Notes: generated by a model not told the origin, from the sequence alone. A stretch of DNA of 24,769 nt from Candidatus Cloacimonadota bacterium (GCA_021108055.1 JAIORR010000021.1:1-24769), one strand, 5' to 3'. Positions 1 to 8,192 are shown, numbered from the stretch's first letter. Program-made: numbers and translations.

Positions 1-91
1 AACCTCTTCGAGGTAAAGAGAAACCAGTTAATTTTTCTCCCCTTCACCAAGTCTTTCCGTCACTCTGTCACTCTATCGCCCTGTCTCGCCC
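1..91. other. Window edge spacer with CT-rich degenerate repeat
   Basis: No gene is visible before the DUF2851 stop codon. The stretch holds a small hairpin at 2-14 (acctc/gaggt) and a 6-bp inverted repeat at 18-39 (gagaaa/tttctc). From about 59 it runs into the CT-rich degenerate repeat listed separately. Neither hairpin is followed by a convincing T-run in the minus direction, so I do not call a terminator. Confidence 0.5.
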
Positions 92-104
92 TCACCCAGT
101 CTCC
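59..104. repeat. Degenerate short tandem repeat (gtcactct-like units)
   Basis: The plus strand reads as successive CT-rich units of about 8-10 bases: gtcactct, gtcactct, atcgccct, gtctcgccct, caccca, gtctcc. The first two units are identical and the rest drift. The array overlaps the last few codons of the DUF2851 gene, so the C-terminal residues of that protein are repeat-derived. No coding or RNA function is evident. Confidence 0.5.
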
Positions 105-1396
105 CTTTCACATACTTCACATGCATGATGCCGGCAGTTATCATAATATAGTTTCAAAAGTCCCTGCTGGTAGATTGCTTTTTTCTTACTGATCTTTTTC
201 TGTATATCATCCATGAAGTTTTCCATATATTGAGTAATGAAATTCGATGGAAGTGCCGGATATTTCAGATAAACCTGCATAATTGCTTTTTCCAGTTCGA
301 TGTATTCTTTTTCCCGCGCATATATTACCACATGCGGCAGGATAATATTTACCAATATCGTATCGATGCGGGTTTTACCGAGCGTGTATCTTTCCGGCAG
401 GAATTCAAAAGAGGATTGAAAGAAAGCATAAAGATTCTTGCGGAAGTCTTTTAAATTGAATTTATCTGCATTGAAAGAGAATAACCTTAGAATCGCATTG
501 AAAAGCGAAGTATCCAGGCTTTTATAGATAAGTTCCGAAACCTGCAAAAGACGGATAGCCGGATGATTGACAGGTCGGATGCGGAAAAGTTTCCATCCTG
601 CATCTATGGGTTCTTTCTGGAAATCCTGTTTCAGATAAATCTGCTGCCATTTGGTTTTCAGTTCGGTCGGGAATGTAGAAGGCAAATGATTGATCAGGTC
701 TGTACTGCAAAGCCAAACTGCAATTAATTCATCATGTGTAATTCCATTTCGGTAAAATTCTTTCAGTTTGGAAAAAGGAAATCGGAGAGCAAGCTGCAGC
801 ATCTGGTATTTGTTCTTACTGTAACCGAGAGCTTCAAAAAGTCCCTGCAGCAAAAGCTGGTCGAAATCGGCAAAATAATGTTCTGCTGTAAATCTTTTGA
901 TCTTTTTCTCAAACCTTTCCAGCCCGAATTTCAGAAGCATTTTCTCCATCGAAACGATATCTGTATTCTTAAATAATTTACATGATCTTTCCTTGCCTTT
1001 AAATGGTTTTTCGGCGTATTGTTTTAGCAGCTTGGAAATATCTTTATTCAGTTTATCTTTAATTTCCAGTATCTCTATTTTTTCTCCACTTTCACTGATG
1101 GTGTGAGTGTATTGCCCATTATGTTCATAAACTACATGCAAGGTAACGGTATTGAAATTGCTGTCCTCATTATGATTATGAGAAGTCCAGTCATAACTTT
1201 TCAGGTGGATTTCCACATCACCGCGTTTTACATCGCCATCGATTTCTATGATCGCATCTTTGAAATCTGCTCCGGCATCTGTATTCCATCTTCCCTGGAA
1301 CATTATCTTTATTTCTTTCCCGGAAATTGTCTTCAATTTATCTACTATATGCTGAGCATCCCAGATATGGTAGAGGAACTTTTCTTTGAAATGCAT
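92..1396 (-). CDS. DUF2851 family protein
   Basis: This 434-residue protein has the conserved N-terminal block of the DUF2851 family: an HIW motif near residue 10, NTDAGADF at 38-45, GDVEIH at 59-64 and DWxxHxH from 69. It ends with a Cys-rich tail, C421-x4-C426-x2-C429, which could bind a metal. The Asp/Glu/His pattern of the N-terminal part suggests a nuclease- or hydrolase-like fold, but the family has no established function and I assign none. There is no signal peptide or membrane segment, so it is probably cytosolic. The ATG start has an upstream GGAG at 7-nt spacing. It is the last gene of the minus-strand run and follows the GxxExxY gene. Confidence 0.85.
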   Translation of the reverse strand: MHFKEKFLYHIWDAQHIVDKLKTISGKEIKIMFQGRWNTDAGADFKDAIIEIDGDVKRGDVEIHLKSYDWTSHNHNEDSNFNTVTLHVVYEHNGQYTHTISESGEKIEILEIKDKLNKDISKLLKQYAEKPFKGKERSCKLFKNTDIVSMEKMLLKFGLERFEKKIKRFTAEHYFADFDQLLLQGLFEALGYSKNKYQMLQLALRFPFSKLKEFYRNGITHDELIAVWLCSTDLINHLPSTFPTELKTKWQQIYLKQDFQKEPIDAGWKLFRIRPVNHPAIRLLQVSELIYKSLDTSLFNAILRLFSFNADKFNLKDFRKNLYAFFQSSFEFLPERYTLGKTRIDTILVNIILPHVVIYAREKEYIELEKAIMQVYLKYPALPSNFITQYMENFMDDIQKKISKKKAIYQQGLLKLYYDNCRHHACEVCERETG

Positions 1397-1425
1397 ATTT
1401 TAACTCCAACCTTTAATTTTATACT

Positions 1426-1455
1426 AACCGCTAATGAACGCTAATAAATGCTAAT
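1426..1455 (+). repeat. Inverted-repeat copy 1 flanking the GxxExxY gene
   Basis: The sequence begins aaccgctaatgaacgc and continues with two further gctaat units at 10-bp steps, giving a small internal periodicity. The same 16 bases occur in opposite orientation at 1930-1945, on the other side of the GxxExxY gene, with weaker similarity beyond them. Confidence 0.7.
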
Positions 1456-1468
1456 GTTCGGGAACAAA

Positions 1469-1852
1469 TTATCTTGCTTCATCAAGTATGATCCTTTCCC
1501 ATTGCAATTTCGGATGTTTGAAATTTATTATTAATCCGACTTTTATTCCGGATATTCTTAAATAGTTTATCAATTGACCTCTGTATTCGTCAATAATGGA
1601 TTCAACCGTTTTTGCTTCAACTATTACTTTATTTTCAACAATCAGGTCAGGTATAAATTCATCGATCTTGTTATTTTTATAATAAATCGGATAACTCATT
1701 TGCTGAGTGAACGATAGATTTTGATCTTCAAATTCTACACAAAGTGCTTTCTCATATGTTTTTTCTCTAAAGCCATGACCGATTTCATTATGTATGGAAA
1801 TTGCACATCCGACGATTTTGTAAACAAGTTCTTTTTCTAATAGATCAGTCAA
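1469..1852 (-). CDS. GxxExxY family protein (PD-(D/E)xK-like)
   Basis: This 127-residue protein carries the family-defining motif as G27-F-R-E30-K-T-Y33. A likely PD-(D/E)xK nuclease-like core follows, with D69 in the PDL motif and E79-A-K81. The family is widespread and its role is unsettled; the fold suggests nucleic-acid cleavage or binding. The start is TTG at 1850-1852, supported by an AAGGA Shine-Dalgarno six bases upstream and by the N-terminus MTDLLEKELVYKI, which matches the family's usual beginning. The gene lies between two inverted copies of a short repeat, a hint that it may have arrived or moved as a unit. That is inference, as no transposase is present. Confidence 0.88.
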   Translation of the reverse strand: MTDLLEKELVYKIVGCAISIHNEIGHGFREKTYEKALCVEFEDQNLSFTQQMSYPIYYKNNKIDEFIPDLIVENKVIVEAKTVESIIDEYRGQLINYLRISGIKVGLIINFKHPKLQWERIILDEAR

Positions 1853-1910
1853 AATTCTTCCTTTTTAAAAACTTTCTAAATTAATAGAAAGAAATATTCA
1901 CATTCTCTCT

Positions 1911-1945
1911 TGTTTATTCGTGTCTATTCGCGTTCATTAGCGGTT
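1911..1945 (-). repeat. Inverted-repeat copy 2 flanking the GxxExxY gene
   Basis: On the minus strand this reads aaccgctaatgaacgc followed by gaatagacacgaataaac, which is periodic at about 10 bp (gaata units). The first 16 bases are identical to the copy at 1426-1441, in opposite orientation. The repeat contains the last two codons (Asn-Arg) and the TAA stop of the upstream flavoprotein gene, so that gene ends inside it. Confidence 0.7.
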
Positions 1946-3037
1946 CAACAGCTTCTTCACTTCTTCGGCAATCGCTAAACAGGCGGTTAGCCCCGGTGAT
2001 TCTATCCCGATCGTATTAATGAAGTTTGGAAACCCTTTTTCAGATTCTTCCTTAATATAGAAATCTCTGAATTCACCACCTTCTTCCTGCAATTTCGGCC
2101 GTATGCCGCAGTCATCGAGTTGAAGCTTATCTTCATCTATCTGCACATATTTATTCACAGCGAGAAGGAAATCCTTCTTATAAGTTTCATCCATTGAATA
2201 ATTTAGTTCGTTCACATAATAAGCATTTGGTCCGAACCGAACTTCACCGTTCAGATTGATGGTCAGATGAATTCCCAGGAAAATTCCTTTTGGGTCGGGA
2301 AGCGGATATATCAGGTGCTTTACATCTTTTATCTTTGTTGTTTTGTAGTATTCGCCTTTGCACCAGTGAATTTTGAGGTTTTCTTTTTCTATATCTATTC
2401 CCACCATTTCTGCCATTTTATCTGAAAAAAGACCTGCGCAATTTATAATAGTATTTGCCTGGAAAACTTCGCCGTTAGAGAAATTCACAACATATCCGTT
2501 CTCAGTTTTTTTTATGGAATTCACTTCCATTTCATAGCAAATAAAAGCATCGTTCTTTTCGGCATCACACTCTAATTTCTGCATAAATTTGTAAGTATCG
2601 AGGATACCGGTGGAAGGCACCTTCAATGCTTTGATGGCTTTGATCTGAGGTTCAAGGCTTTTGCATTCATTTTCATCGATCATCTCCAAACCTTTAACTT
2701 CATTCCGTTCACCGTTTTCTTTCAGTTTATCAAGTGCCGGTAATTCGTCTTCATCTGTGGCTACCACCAGCTTCCCGCAGTTCCGGAATGGAAGATCATT
2801 TGTTTTGCAATATTCATAAAGAAGTTCTGCTCCACGAACGCAAAGTTTTGCCTTGAGCGTGTTCTGCGGATAATATATCCCGGAATGGATAACTTCGCTA
2901 TTGCGGCTGCTGGTATGCCGCCCAAACGAATCTTCCTTTTCCACAACTACTATATCTTCAAATTCTTCGGAAAGTACTTTTGCTACAGAAAGTCCGATCG
3001 ATCCTGCACCGATTATAAGGATATTAACCTTTTCCAT
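1937..3037 (-). CDS. FAD-dependent oxidoreductase, L-2-hydroxyglutarate oxidase-like (LhgO family)
   Basis: This 366-residue DAO-superfamily flavoprotein starts with a Rossmann dinucleotide-binding site, G10-x-G12-x-x-G15, with E33 placed to bind the FAD ribose. The HTSSRNSEVIHSGIYY block at 41-56 and the YPLPDPKGIFLGIHLT and VRFGPNA blocks are characteristic of LhgO/YgaF-type 2-hydroxyglutarate oxidases. Such enzymes oxidise L-2-hydroxyglutarate to 2-oxoglutarate and pass electrons to the quinone pool or oxygen. The exact substrate is inferred from family similarity; another 2-hydroxyacid or glycerol-3-phosphate-like substrate is possible. The ATG start has a GAGGT site at 4 nt. The gene lies 50 bp after panC, and its stop codon sits inside the inverted repeat beside the GxxExxY gene. 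Confidence 0.83.
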   Translation of the reverse strand: MEKVNILIIGAGSIGLSVAKVLSEEFEDIVVVEKEDSFGRHTSSRNSEVIHSGIYYPQNTLKAKLCVRGAELLYEYCKTNDLPFRNCGKLVVATDEDELPALDKLKENGERNEVKGLEMIDENECKSLEPQIKAIKALKVPSTGILDTYKFMQKLECDAEKNDAFICYEMEVNSIKKTENGYVVNFSNGEVFQANTIINCAGLFSDKMAEMVGIDIEKENLKIHWCKGEYYKTTKIKDVKHLIYPLPDPKGIFLGIHLTINLNGEVRFGPNAYYVNELNYSMDETYKKDFLLAVNKYVQIDEDKLQLDDCGIRPKLQEEGGEFRDFYIKEESEKGFPNFINTIGIESPGLTACLAIAEEVKKLLNR

Positions 3038-3087
3038 ATTACCTCAATAATTAGTTCTCTTTATCTCGATTTCTCCAATTCGCTCCA

Positions 3088-3924
3088 TCACTCCATTTTC
3101 ATGTTGTCTATCAATCTTGTATTTTCAATTATCACAGCCAGCAGGATCCGACATCCTTTTTTAAGTTCGGTGATATGTTCCAATGTATCGGGATCAACCA
3201 CTTCGATGTAGTCGATAACACCTTCCATATTCTCTATCAAATCTGCCATTTCAGTAATTATCTTGCTTGAATTCGTAATATTTTGCCGGAATCTTTTTTT
3301 TGCCAGTAGAAGGGCTTTATGAAGGCATAAGGCGTTTTTTCTTCCTGCAGGAGATAAATACTTATTCCTCGAACTCATCGCCAAACCATCTTCTTCTCGA
3401 ATTATCGGACATCCGATAATCTCTGTTTTGAAATTAAGGTCTTTTGCCATCTGCCTTAGAACTACAAGCTGTTGAAAATCTTTTTCTCCCATATACATCA
3501 GGTCGGGATCGACAATATTCATTAATTTTGCAACGATAGTGGTTACACCTTTGAAGTGAGTGGGACGCGATTTTCCACAAAGCACCTGCGTGATCTTATC
3601 AACGTTCACCCATGTTTTACAGCCATCGGGATACATTTCAGATTCCTGCGGGAAAAAAATATAATCCACATCGAGTTCGGAAAGCAATTTAATATCGCTG
3701 TCAATATCCCGCGGATATTGGGAAAGGTCTTCATTTGGAGAGAACTGGGTGGGATTTACGAATATGCTTACTATGACGATATCTGCATTTTTTTTTGCAG
3801 TTTCTACCAGACTCAGATGTCCTCTATGCAGGTATCCCATCGTGGGAACAAACCCTATGGTTCCCTTTAACTTCGTAGAAATTTGCATCATCTGCGAAAT
3901 GGTCTTAACAAGAACCGGTCTCAA
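3088..3924 (-). CDS. panC: Pantothenate synthetase (pantoate--beta-alanine ligase)
   Basis: PanC condenses pantoate and beta-alanine with ATP, the last step of vitamin B5 synthesis, in the cytosol. The 278-residue protein shows PTMGYLHRGH (residues 27-36, with the H33/H36 ATP site), the FVNPTQF block, MGEKDFQQL and GLAMSSRN, all family hallmarks. The start is TTG at 3922-3924, directly after the panD TGA. An AGAGG site lies 5 nt upstream, and the distance to PTMG matches other PanC proteins. The internal ATG pair at residues 12-13 would remove the first strand. Abutting panD-panC genes imply translational coupling, with beta-alanine made by PanD used directly by PanC. No panB is in the window. 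Confidence 0.97.
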   Translation of the reverse strand: MRPVLVKTISQMMQISTKLKGTIGFVPTMGYLHRGHLSLVETAKKNADIVIVSIFVNPTQFSPNEDLSQYPRDIDSDIKLLSELDVDYIFFPQESEMYPDGCKTWVNVDKITQVLCGKSRPTHFKGVTTIVAKLMNIVDPDLMYMGEKDFQQLVVLRQMAKDLNFKTEIIGCPIIREEDGLAMSSRNKYLSPAGRKNALCLHKALLLAKKRFRQNITNSSKIITEMADLIENMEGVIDYIEVVDPDTLEHITELKKGCRILLAVIIENTRLIDNMKME

Positions 3925-4284
3925 TCAAACCTCTTTGATCTTCAAATTCGTATCATCTTCCACGATCACTATTCTGGGTTTGTGGTTTTCTATTTCGTTT
4001 TCATCCATCAAAGTATAATTAACTATTATTATCTTATCTCCAATGCTGACCAATCGAGCTGCAGCTCCGTTCACACCGATGATACCGGAATCTTCTTTAC
4101 CTTCCAGAATATACGTGGCAAATCTATTACCATTACTGATATTATAAATTTCCACTTTTTCCCAGGGCTTCATTCCCGTTAATTTTAAAAGTTTCTTATC
4201 TATGGTGATACTACCCACATAATTCAGGTCTCTTTCCGTTACACTTGCCCTGTGTATCTTTGATAAAAGCATTATTCTTTGCAT
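3925..4284 (-). CDS. panD: Aspartate 1-decarboxylase precursor
   Basis: PanD decarboxylates L-aspartate to beta-alanine for pantothenate and CoA synthesis. The 119-residue proenzyme has the self-cleavage site G24-S25 in the context YVGSITID; cleavage yields the pyruvoyl cofactor on S25. The usual NGAAARLV and GDKIIIVNY segments follow. The length is typical of the family. The ATG start has a good GGAGG Shine-Dalgarno at 4-nt spacing. The gene lies 89 bp after the MFS transporter stop, probably with its own promoter in that AT-rich gap, though I see only a weak TTTACA-type candidate. It abuts panC. Confidence 0.97.
   Translation of the reverse strand: MQRIMLLSKIHRASVTERDLNYVGSITIDKKLLKLTGMKPWEKVEIYNISNGNRFATYILEGKEDSGIIGVNGAAARLVSIGDKIIIVNYTLMDENEIENHKPRIVIVEDDTNLKIKEV
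3930..3936 (-). promoter_or_regulatory. Ribosome binding site of panC (decides the TTG start)
   Basis: The minus strand reads AAAGAGG inside the last codons of panD, five bases before the TTG at 3924. This good spacing, together with the match of the resulting N-terminus to the family, favours TTG over the ATG codons at residues 12-13. Confidence 0.7.
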
Positions 4285-4373
4285 TCATCCTCCATGATTA
4301 TTAATAAATAATTTTTCATATTTTTTAAATTCCATGTATTTAAAGTGTGATATTTTGTAAACTTTTTTGGAGA

Positions 4374-5615
4374 TTAATTTTCCGGATTGCTCCATTTTAA
4401 TGCGATACGTCTGCCTTCCTTTTCATTAACCGTTTGCAGTAAACTCAATCCAACAACAAAAAAAACTATTATCGACAAGATAGCCCATCTCTGGTTGCCT
4501 GTTATTCTGGATATTTCACCGTAAACCAGAGGTCCCACTATCGATGCAATCCTTCCCGTAACCGAATAGAATCCAAAGAATTCTGCCATTTTCTCTTGCG
4601 GTGTAAGAAGTACCAGCATGCTTCTACTGCTGGATTGGCTGGAACCAATTGCAAATCCTGCCAGAATTCCTACAAGATAGAATTCTTTTATATCTTTGCA
4701 TAAAAAAGCCCAGACAACTACTCCAATCCAGATCAAGAGTGTGATCGAGATTGTTTTTTTTGCTCCGATCTTATCAAGAATATATCCGAAAACAAAAGCA
4801 CCTACCATCGAAGTGATATTTGCTATCACAAAATAGTTTATCAATTGTTTTGTATTCATGCCGAAGCGTGTAGCACCGTAAATCGCAGCAAAGCTGATGA
4901 CAATTATAATTCCGTCATTATAAACGAGATAGCTGATAATAAACTTGATCAGTTCCTTGAAATCTTTTATATGTTTTACAGAAGTAGATAACCTTTTAAC
5001 AGCGGTCTTAAAATAATTTGTTCTCCTGGAAGTTCTCTTAATTTCTTTCAATAGGAAAAAAGTTGGAAGAGCAAAGAATCCGAAGAAAAAAGCAACAGCA
5101 GGAAAAACGAGTCTTATCCATTTATTATGAACAAGGGGAAGTATCAGAAGCAGTGCGACCAATCCGCCGATATATCCCACAGCCCAACCCCAGCCGGAAA
5201 CTTTACCGATATCCTTTCTCTTAACAATATCCGGTAGAAGAGCATTATAAAAAACATTACCGCTGTTAAATCCAAAATTGGCAATAATAAAGAACAGCAT
5301 TCCTGTGAAAATATTCCCGGCTTTTACAAAATACAAAAGAGCAGTAAATCCTACTGTGATGTAAGTCATAAAGAACAGGAATCTTTTTTTTGCCCGAGAA
5401 AAATCTGCAACAGCACCAAAGATGGGAGCGGTTAAGGCAACCATCAGCATGGAAATGCTCACAGCTCTACCCCACAACGCTGTTCCCAACTCTCCCTGAT
5501 TCACAACTACATCACGAAAATAAACACTATAGACCACAGTAACGATGATAGTCGTAAAAGATGAATTGGCAAAATCATACATCACCCAGCCGAATATATT
5601 TTTATTGAACTTCAT
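4374..5615 (-). CDS. MFS transporter, UMF1/Atg22-like family
   Basis: This 413-residue integral inner-membrane protein has about 12 predicted hydrophobic segments. Its N-terminus, GWVMYDFANSSFTTII, matches the WxxYDFANSaF signature of the UMF1 (Atg22-like) branch of the major facilitator superfamily. The VTAPIFGAVADFSRAKKR-type loop 2-3 motif is present as APIFGAVADFSRAKKR. The substrate is unknown; relatives include yeast vacuolar amino-acid effluxers. The gene overlaps the end of recF by 14 bp and has no strong Shine-Dalgarno, so translation is probably coupled to recF. That linkage to a replication/repair gene looks like operon packing, not shared function. Confidence 0.85.
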   Translation of the reverse strand: MKFNKNIFGWVMYDFANSSFTTIIVTVVYSVYFRDVVVNQGELGTALWGRAVSISMLMVALTAPIFGAVADFSRAKKRFLFFMTYITVGFTALLYFVKAGNIFTGMLFFIIANFGFNSGNVFYNALLPDIVKRKDIGKVSGWGWAVGYIGGLVALLLILPLVHNKWIRLVFPAVAFFFGFFALPTFFLLKEIKRTSRRTNYFKTAVKRLSTSVKHIKDFKELIKFIISYLVYNDGIIIVISFAAIYGATRFGMNTKQLINYFVIANITSMVGAFVFGYILDKIGAKKTISITLLIWIGVVVWAFLCKDIKEFYLVGILAGFAIGSSQSSSRSMLVLLTPQEKMAEFFGFYSVTGRIASIVGPLVYGEISRITGNQRWAILSIIVFFVVGLSLLQTVNEKEGRRIALKWSNPEN

Positions 5616-6696
5616 CGTCTGCCTGTGATCCTTTCATTATCTTTTCCATATTTATTTTTTCAAGTTTAAAATCTTTGTAGATAGCCACATTCGGGGTAGC
5701 AATAAAAACCTGATGCTTGTTTTCCAACAGACTTATAATTTTTTTTGCCCTCTTTTTATCGAGGTCGGAAAGAACATCATCGAATATCAAGATGGGAACA
5801 TCATCACCAACCTGTGCTATCAGATTTGCCTGAACAAGCCGGGCAGTTATGGCAAGTGACCGTTTTTGTCCCTGTGAACCGAATTTCCTTGCAGAATGCT
5901 TGTTGATCGTAAAATCAAGATCATCGATATGCGGACCTGCCAGACTTCGTTCCTGTATTACTTCCTGTTCTTCGATTTCATTCAGATGGTCGAGAAGGTC
6001 ATCTTCAATTTTTCCGGAAGTTGGAAATGAATATTTATAACAAATGCCAAGTTCTTCGTTCTTTTCAGAGATATGATAATAATATTTCATAAGGATCGGT
6101 GTGAATTCTTTAAGATATTTTAATCTGAAATTTATTACCTGTGATGCGGAAGAAACAAATTGTTCATCCCATGTTTTTTTTTCTTTTCTGTCAAATTCGG
6201 TTTTCAGGAGTGCATTTCGTTGTTTCAAGATGCGATAAAATTTTCGTAGAATTTCTATATATCGATATGAATATTGCGAAATAGCCTGGTCTATGAATTT
6301 TCTTCTAAACGAAGGAGCACCACCTACAATATTAATATCATCGGGTGAAAAATAAACGACCTTAACATGCTGGTAAAGTTCACTTATACGGGAAATACCT
6401 GCTCCGTCTATTTTGATTAATTTTTTACTTTTATCTGCTGCTGCTTCCAGAAAATGTTCTTTTCCATTATAAAGAAATTTACCTTCAATACGAAAAAAAG
6501 CTTTTGAGAAATGTATCAATTCCAGATCATAACTGGTCTGAAAAGATTTCCCAAAAGCAAAGAAAGAAATAGCTTCGAGAAGGTTAGTTTTACCTATTCC
6601 ATTTATTCCATGAATCAAGGCTCCTTCCGGCTTGAAGTCAAGTGCCAGATCAGAGAAATTGCGAAAGTTCTTTATTTTTAAAGATATTATTTCCAA
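5602..6696 (-). CDS. recF: DNA replication and repair protein RecF
   Basis: RecF is an SMC-like ATPase that, with RecO and RecR, loads RecA at single-stranded gaps. The 364-residue protein has the N-terminal IKNFRNF element, a Walker A motif GINGIGKT at 30-37, the ABC-type signature GSQGQKRSLAI near residues 270-281, and Walker B LIFDDVLSDLD near 303-313. Length and order are those of the family. The start is TTG at 6694-6696, immediately after the dnaN TAG, with no clear Shine-Dalgarno; termination-reinitiation coupling with dnaN is likely. dnaN-recF adjacency is a widespread conserved arrangement. Confidence 0.97.
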   Translation of the reverse strand: MEIISLKIKNFRNFSDLALDFKPEGALIHGINGIGKTNLLEAISFFAFGKSFQTSYDLELIHFSKAFFRIEGKFLYNGKEHFLEAAADKSKKLIKIDGAGISRISELYQHVKVVYFSPDDINIVGGAPSFRRKFIDQAISQYSYRYIEILRKFYRILKQRNALLKTEFDRKEKKTWDEQFVSSASQVINFRLKYLKEFTPILMKYYYHISEKNEELGICYKYSFPTSGKIEDDLLDHLNEIEEQEVIQERSLAGPHIDDLDFTINKHSARKFGSQGQKRSLAITARLVQANLIAQVGDDVPILIFDDVLSDLDKKRAKKIISLLENKHQVFIATPNVAIYKDFKLEKINMEKIMKGSQADDEVQ

Positions 6697-7815
6697 CTAT
6701 ATTAACCGAAGAGGCATCAATAAGAATCGTGCGGAATATTTATCGTTTTGTTCGGTATTAAAGAAAAGTGCCGGTTCGTTCGATTTTCCCATTTTGATCT
6801 CTATATTTTCCGATTCTATTACATTGAGTATCGAATTTAAATATCTGTAGTTAAAAGCAATAATAATAGGTTCACCGTTATATTTGAAATCATCGAGATC
6901 CTCGTTTGCTTCCCCTTCCTCACGCTTGGTTGAACTTATCATAAATTTTTCATTTGTAACATCAAATTTAACTTTGAAAGTATCTTCGGAAGCGAGTAGT
7001 GAAACCCTTTTCACAGCATCTCTCAGTTTAATTTTATTTATGATTAGAATATTATTATTATTTAACGGGATCGCTTTTGTATAATCGGGAAATCTTCCCT
7101 CAATGATATGAGTGAATATCGTATAATTCCCATAACTGAACATAACCCTGTTAGATTCGAGAAGAACAGATATTTTGGGAATATCCACGGAGATCACTTT
7201 ATCTAAGAACAATAATCCTTTTGTGGGAATTATTTGTTCAACAGCTTCCGGAATATCGACCTGATTTATAAGCTTGAATTCTGCAATCTTTTTCCCGTCT
7301 GTGGCAACCATGAATTGTTGGTCTGCAGCAATATTCCAGAAAATGCCTGTAAAAATCGGACGATTGATTTCCGAAGATACAGCAAAGTGTGTATTATCGA
7401 TCATTTTCTTGAACATTTCTGCATCAAGTTCTATCACTTTTGAAAGGTCTTTTTGTGGAATCAGCGGGAACTGGCTGTTCTCTGCACAAAGCAGATTAAA
7501 TTTTGAATGTTCACAGTTAATTTTCAAATTTTCTTCTTCTATCAGGAAATGAACCATTGAATCTGGCAGAGAATTAATAATCTCATTCAAATTTCTAGCT
7601 GAAACCGCAACTTTCCCACTCTCGGATATATTTGCATCAAATTCTACAATGACAGTTATTTCCAGATCTGTAGCAGTAAATTTTAACAAGTTCTTCTGCT
7701 CATCTGCCTCAATGAGATAATTCGTAAGAATGGGCATGGTATTCTTACTTGGAACAATATTATATAAATGCTGAATATTAGATTGTAAATCTTGTTTTTC
7801 TATAGAGAATTTCAT
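6697..7815 (-). CDS. dnaN: DNA polymerase III beta subunit (sliding clamp)
   Basis: The clamp encircles DNA and tethers the replicase and repair enzymes. The 372-residue protein spans the three clamp domains. It starts with MKFSIEKQDL, has the FTATDLEITV segment in domain 1, and ends with the typical LLMPLRLI tail (family pattern V/L-x-MP-x-R-L). The ATG start has a GAGGAG site very close to it (3 nt). It is followed without a gap by recF. Upstream lies the hup terminator, only about 45 bp from the start codon, so dnaN needs either a very compact promoter or readthrough from hup. dnaA is not in the window. Confidence 0.97.
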   Translation of the reverse strand: MKFSIEKQDLQSNIQHLYNIVPSKNTMPILTNYLIEADEQKNLLKFTATDLEITVIVEFDANISESGKVAVSARNLNEIINSLPDSMVHFLIEEENLKINCEHSKFNLLCAENSQFPLIPQKDLSKVIELDAEMFKKMIDNTHFAVSSEINRPIFTGIFWNIAADQQFMVATDGKKIAEFKLINQVDIPEAVEQIIPTKGLLFLDKVISVDIPKISVLLESNRVMFSYGNYTIFTHIIEGRFPDYTKAIPLNNNNILIINKIKLRDAVKRVSLLASEDTFKVKFDVTNEKFMISSTKREEGEANEDLDDFKYNGEPIIIAFNYRYLNSILNVIESENIEIKMGKSNEPALFFNTEQNDKYSARFLLMPLRLI

Positions 7816-7858
7816 AATCTCCTCGACTTGATTTATTTTGAGATGAAAAAAAAGAAAA

Positions 7859-7890
7859 TAAAAGCAAGAATTTTGAAATTCTTGCTTTTA
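7859..7890 (-). terminator. Intrinsic terminator after hup
   Basis: A perfect 15-bp inverted repeat (core arms aaagcaagaattt and aaattcttgcttt, two central bases) lies 15 bp after the hup stop. In the minus direction it is followed by a long T-rich tract (TATTTTC then eight T). This is the clearest rho-independent terminator in the window. Confidence 0.85.
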
Positions 7891-7905
7891 ATAAAACAAA
7901 ATCAA

Positions 7906-8178
7906 TTACTTTACTGCATCCTTAAGTTTTTTGCCAGCTTTGAAAACGGGAACATTTCTTGCAGGAATGTTGATTTTTGCTTTTGTTTGCGGATTAACAC
8001 CAGTACGTGCATTTCTGTGGTTTACTTTAAATGTACCAAAACCTACTAATGAAACTTTGTTTCCTTTTTCCAATGATCCAGTAATACCTTCTATAACTGA
8101 ATTCAAAGCGAGATTAGCAGCTTTTTTGGTTACATCTGCATCCTTTGCAATTTTTGCAACTAAGTCTTGTCTGTTCAT
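7906..8178 (-). CDS. hup: DNA-binding protein HU
   Basis: HU is a small dimeric nucleoid protein that bends DNA. The protein is 90 residues from the second ATG: it begins MNRQDLVAKIA, carries the signature GFGTFKVNHRNARTGVNPQT, the DNA-binding arm with INIPARNVPVFKAGK, and a Lys-rich end. I choose the ATG at 8176-8178 because the Shine-Dalgarno AAAGGAGG sits 6 nt upstream of it, whereas the ATG at 8182-8184 would touch that site with no spacing. The gene is monocistronic, with its own promoter candidate and terminator. The very strong ribosome site suits an abundant protein. Confidence 0.95.
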   Translation of the reverse strand: MNRQDLVAKIAKDADVTKKAANLALNSVIEGITGSLEKGNKVSLVGFGTFKVNHRNARTGVNPQTKAKINIPARNVPVFKAGKKLKDAVK

Positions 8179-8184
8179 GAACAT

Positions 8185-8192
8185 CCTCCTTT
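8185..8192 (-). promoter_or_regulatory. Strong Shine-Dalgarno of hup
   Basis: The minus strand reads AAAGGAGG, a near-perfect anti-16S match, 6 nt before the ATG at 8178. It excludes the ATG at 8184 as the main start. Confidence 0.85.

Noticed and set aside
1426..1945. Insertion sequence around the GxxExxY gene
   Set aside because: There is no transposase and I see no target-site duplication; only a short inverted repeat supports mobility, so it is listed as a finding only.
8179..8184. Upstream ATG of hup
   Set aside because: The Shine-Dalgarno would touch this ATG with no spacing, and the HU family starts at the second Met.
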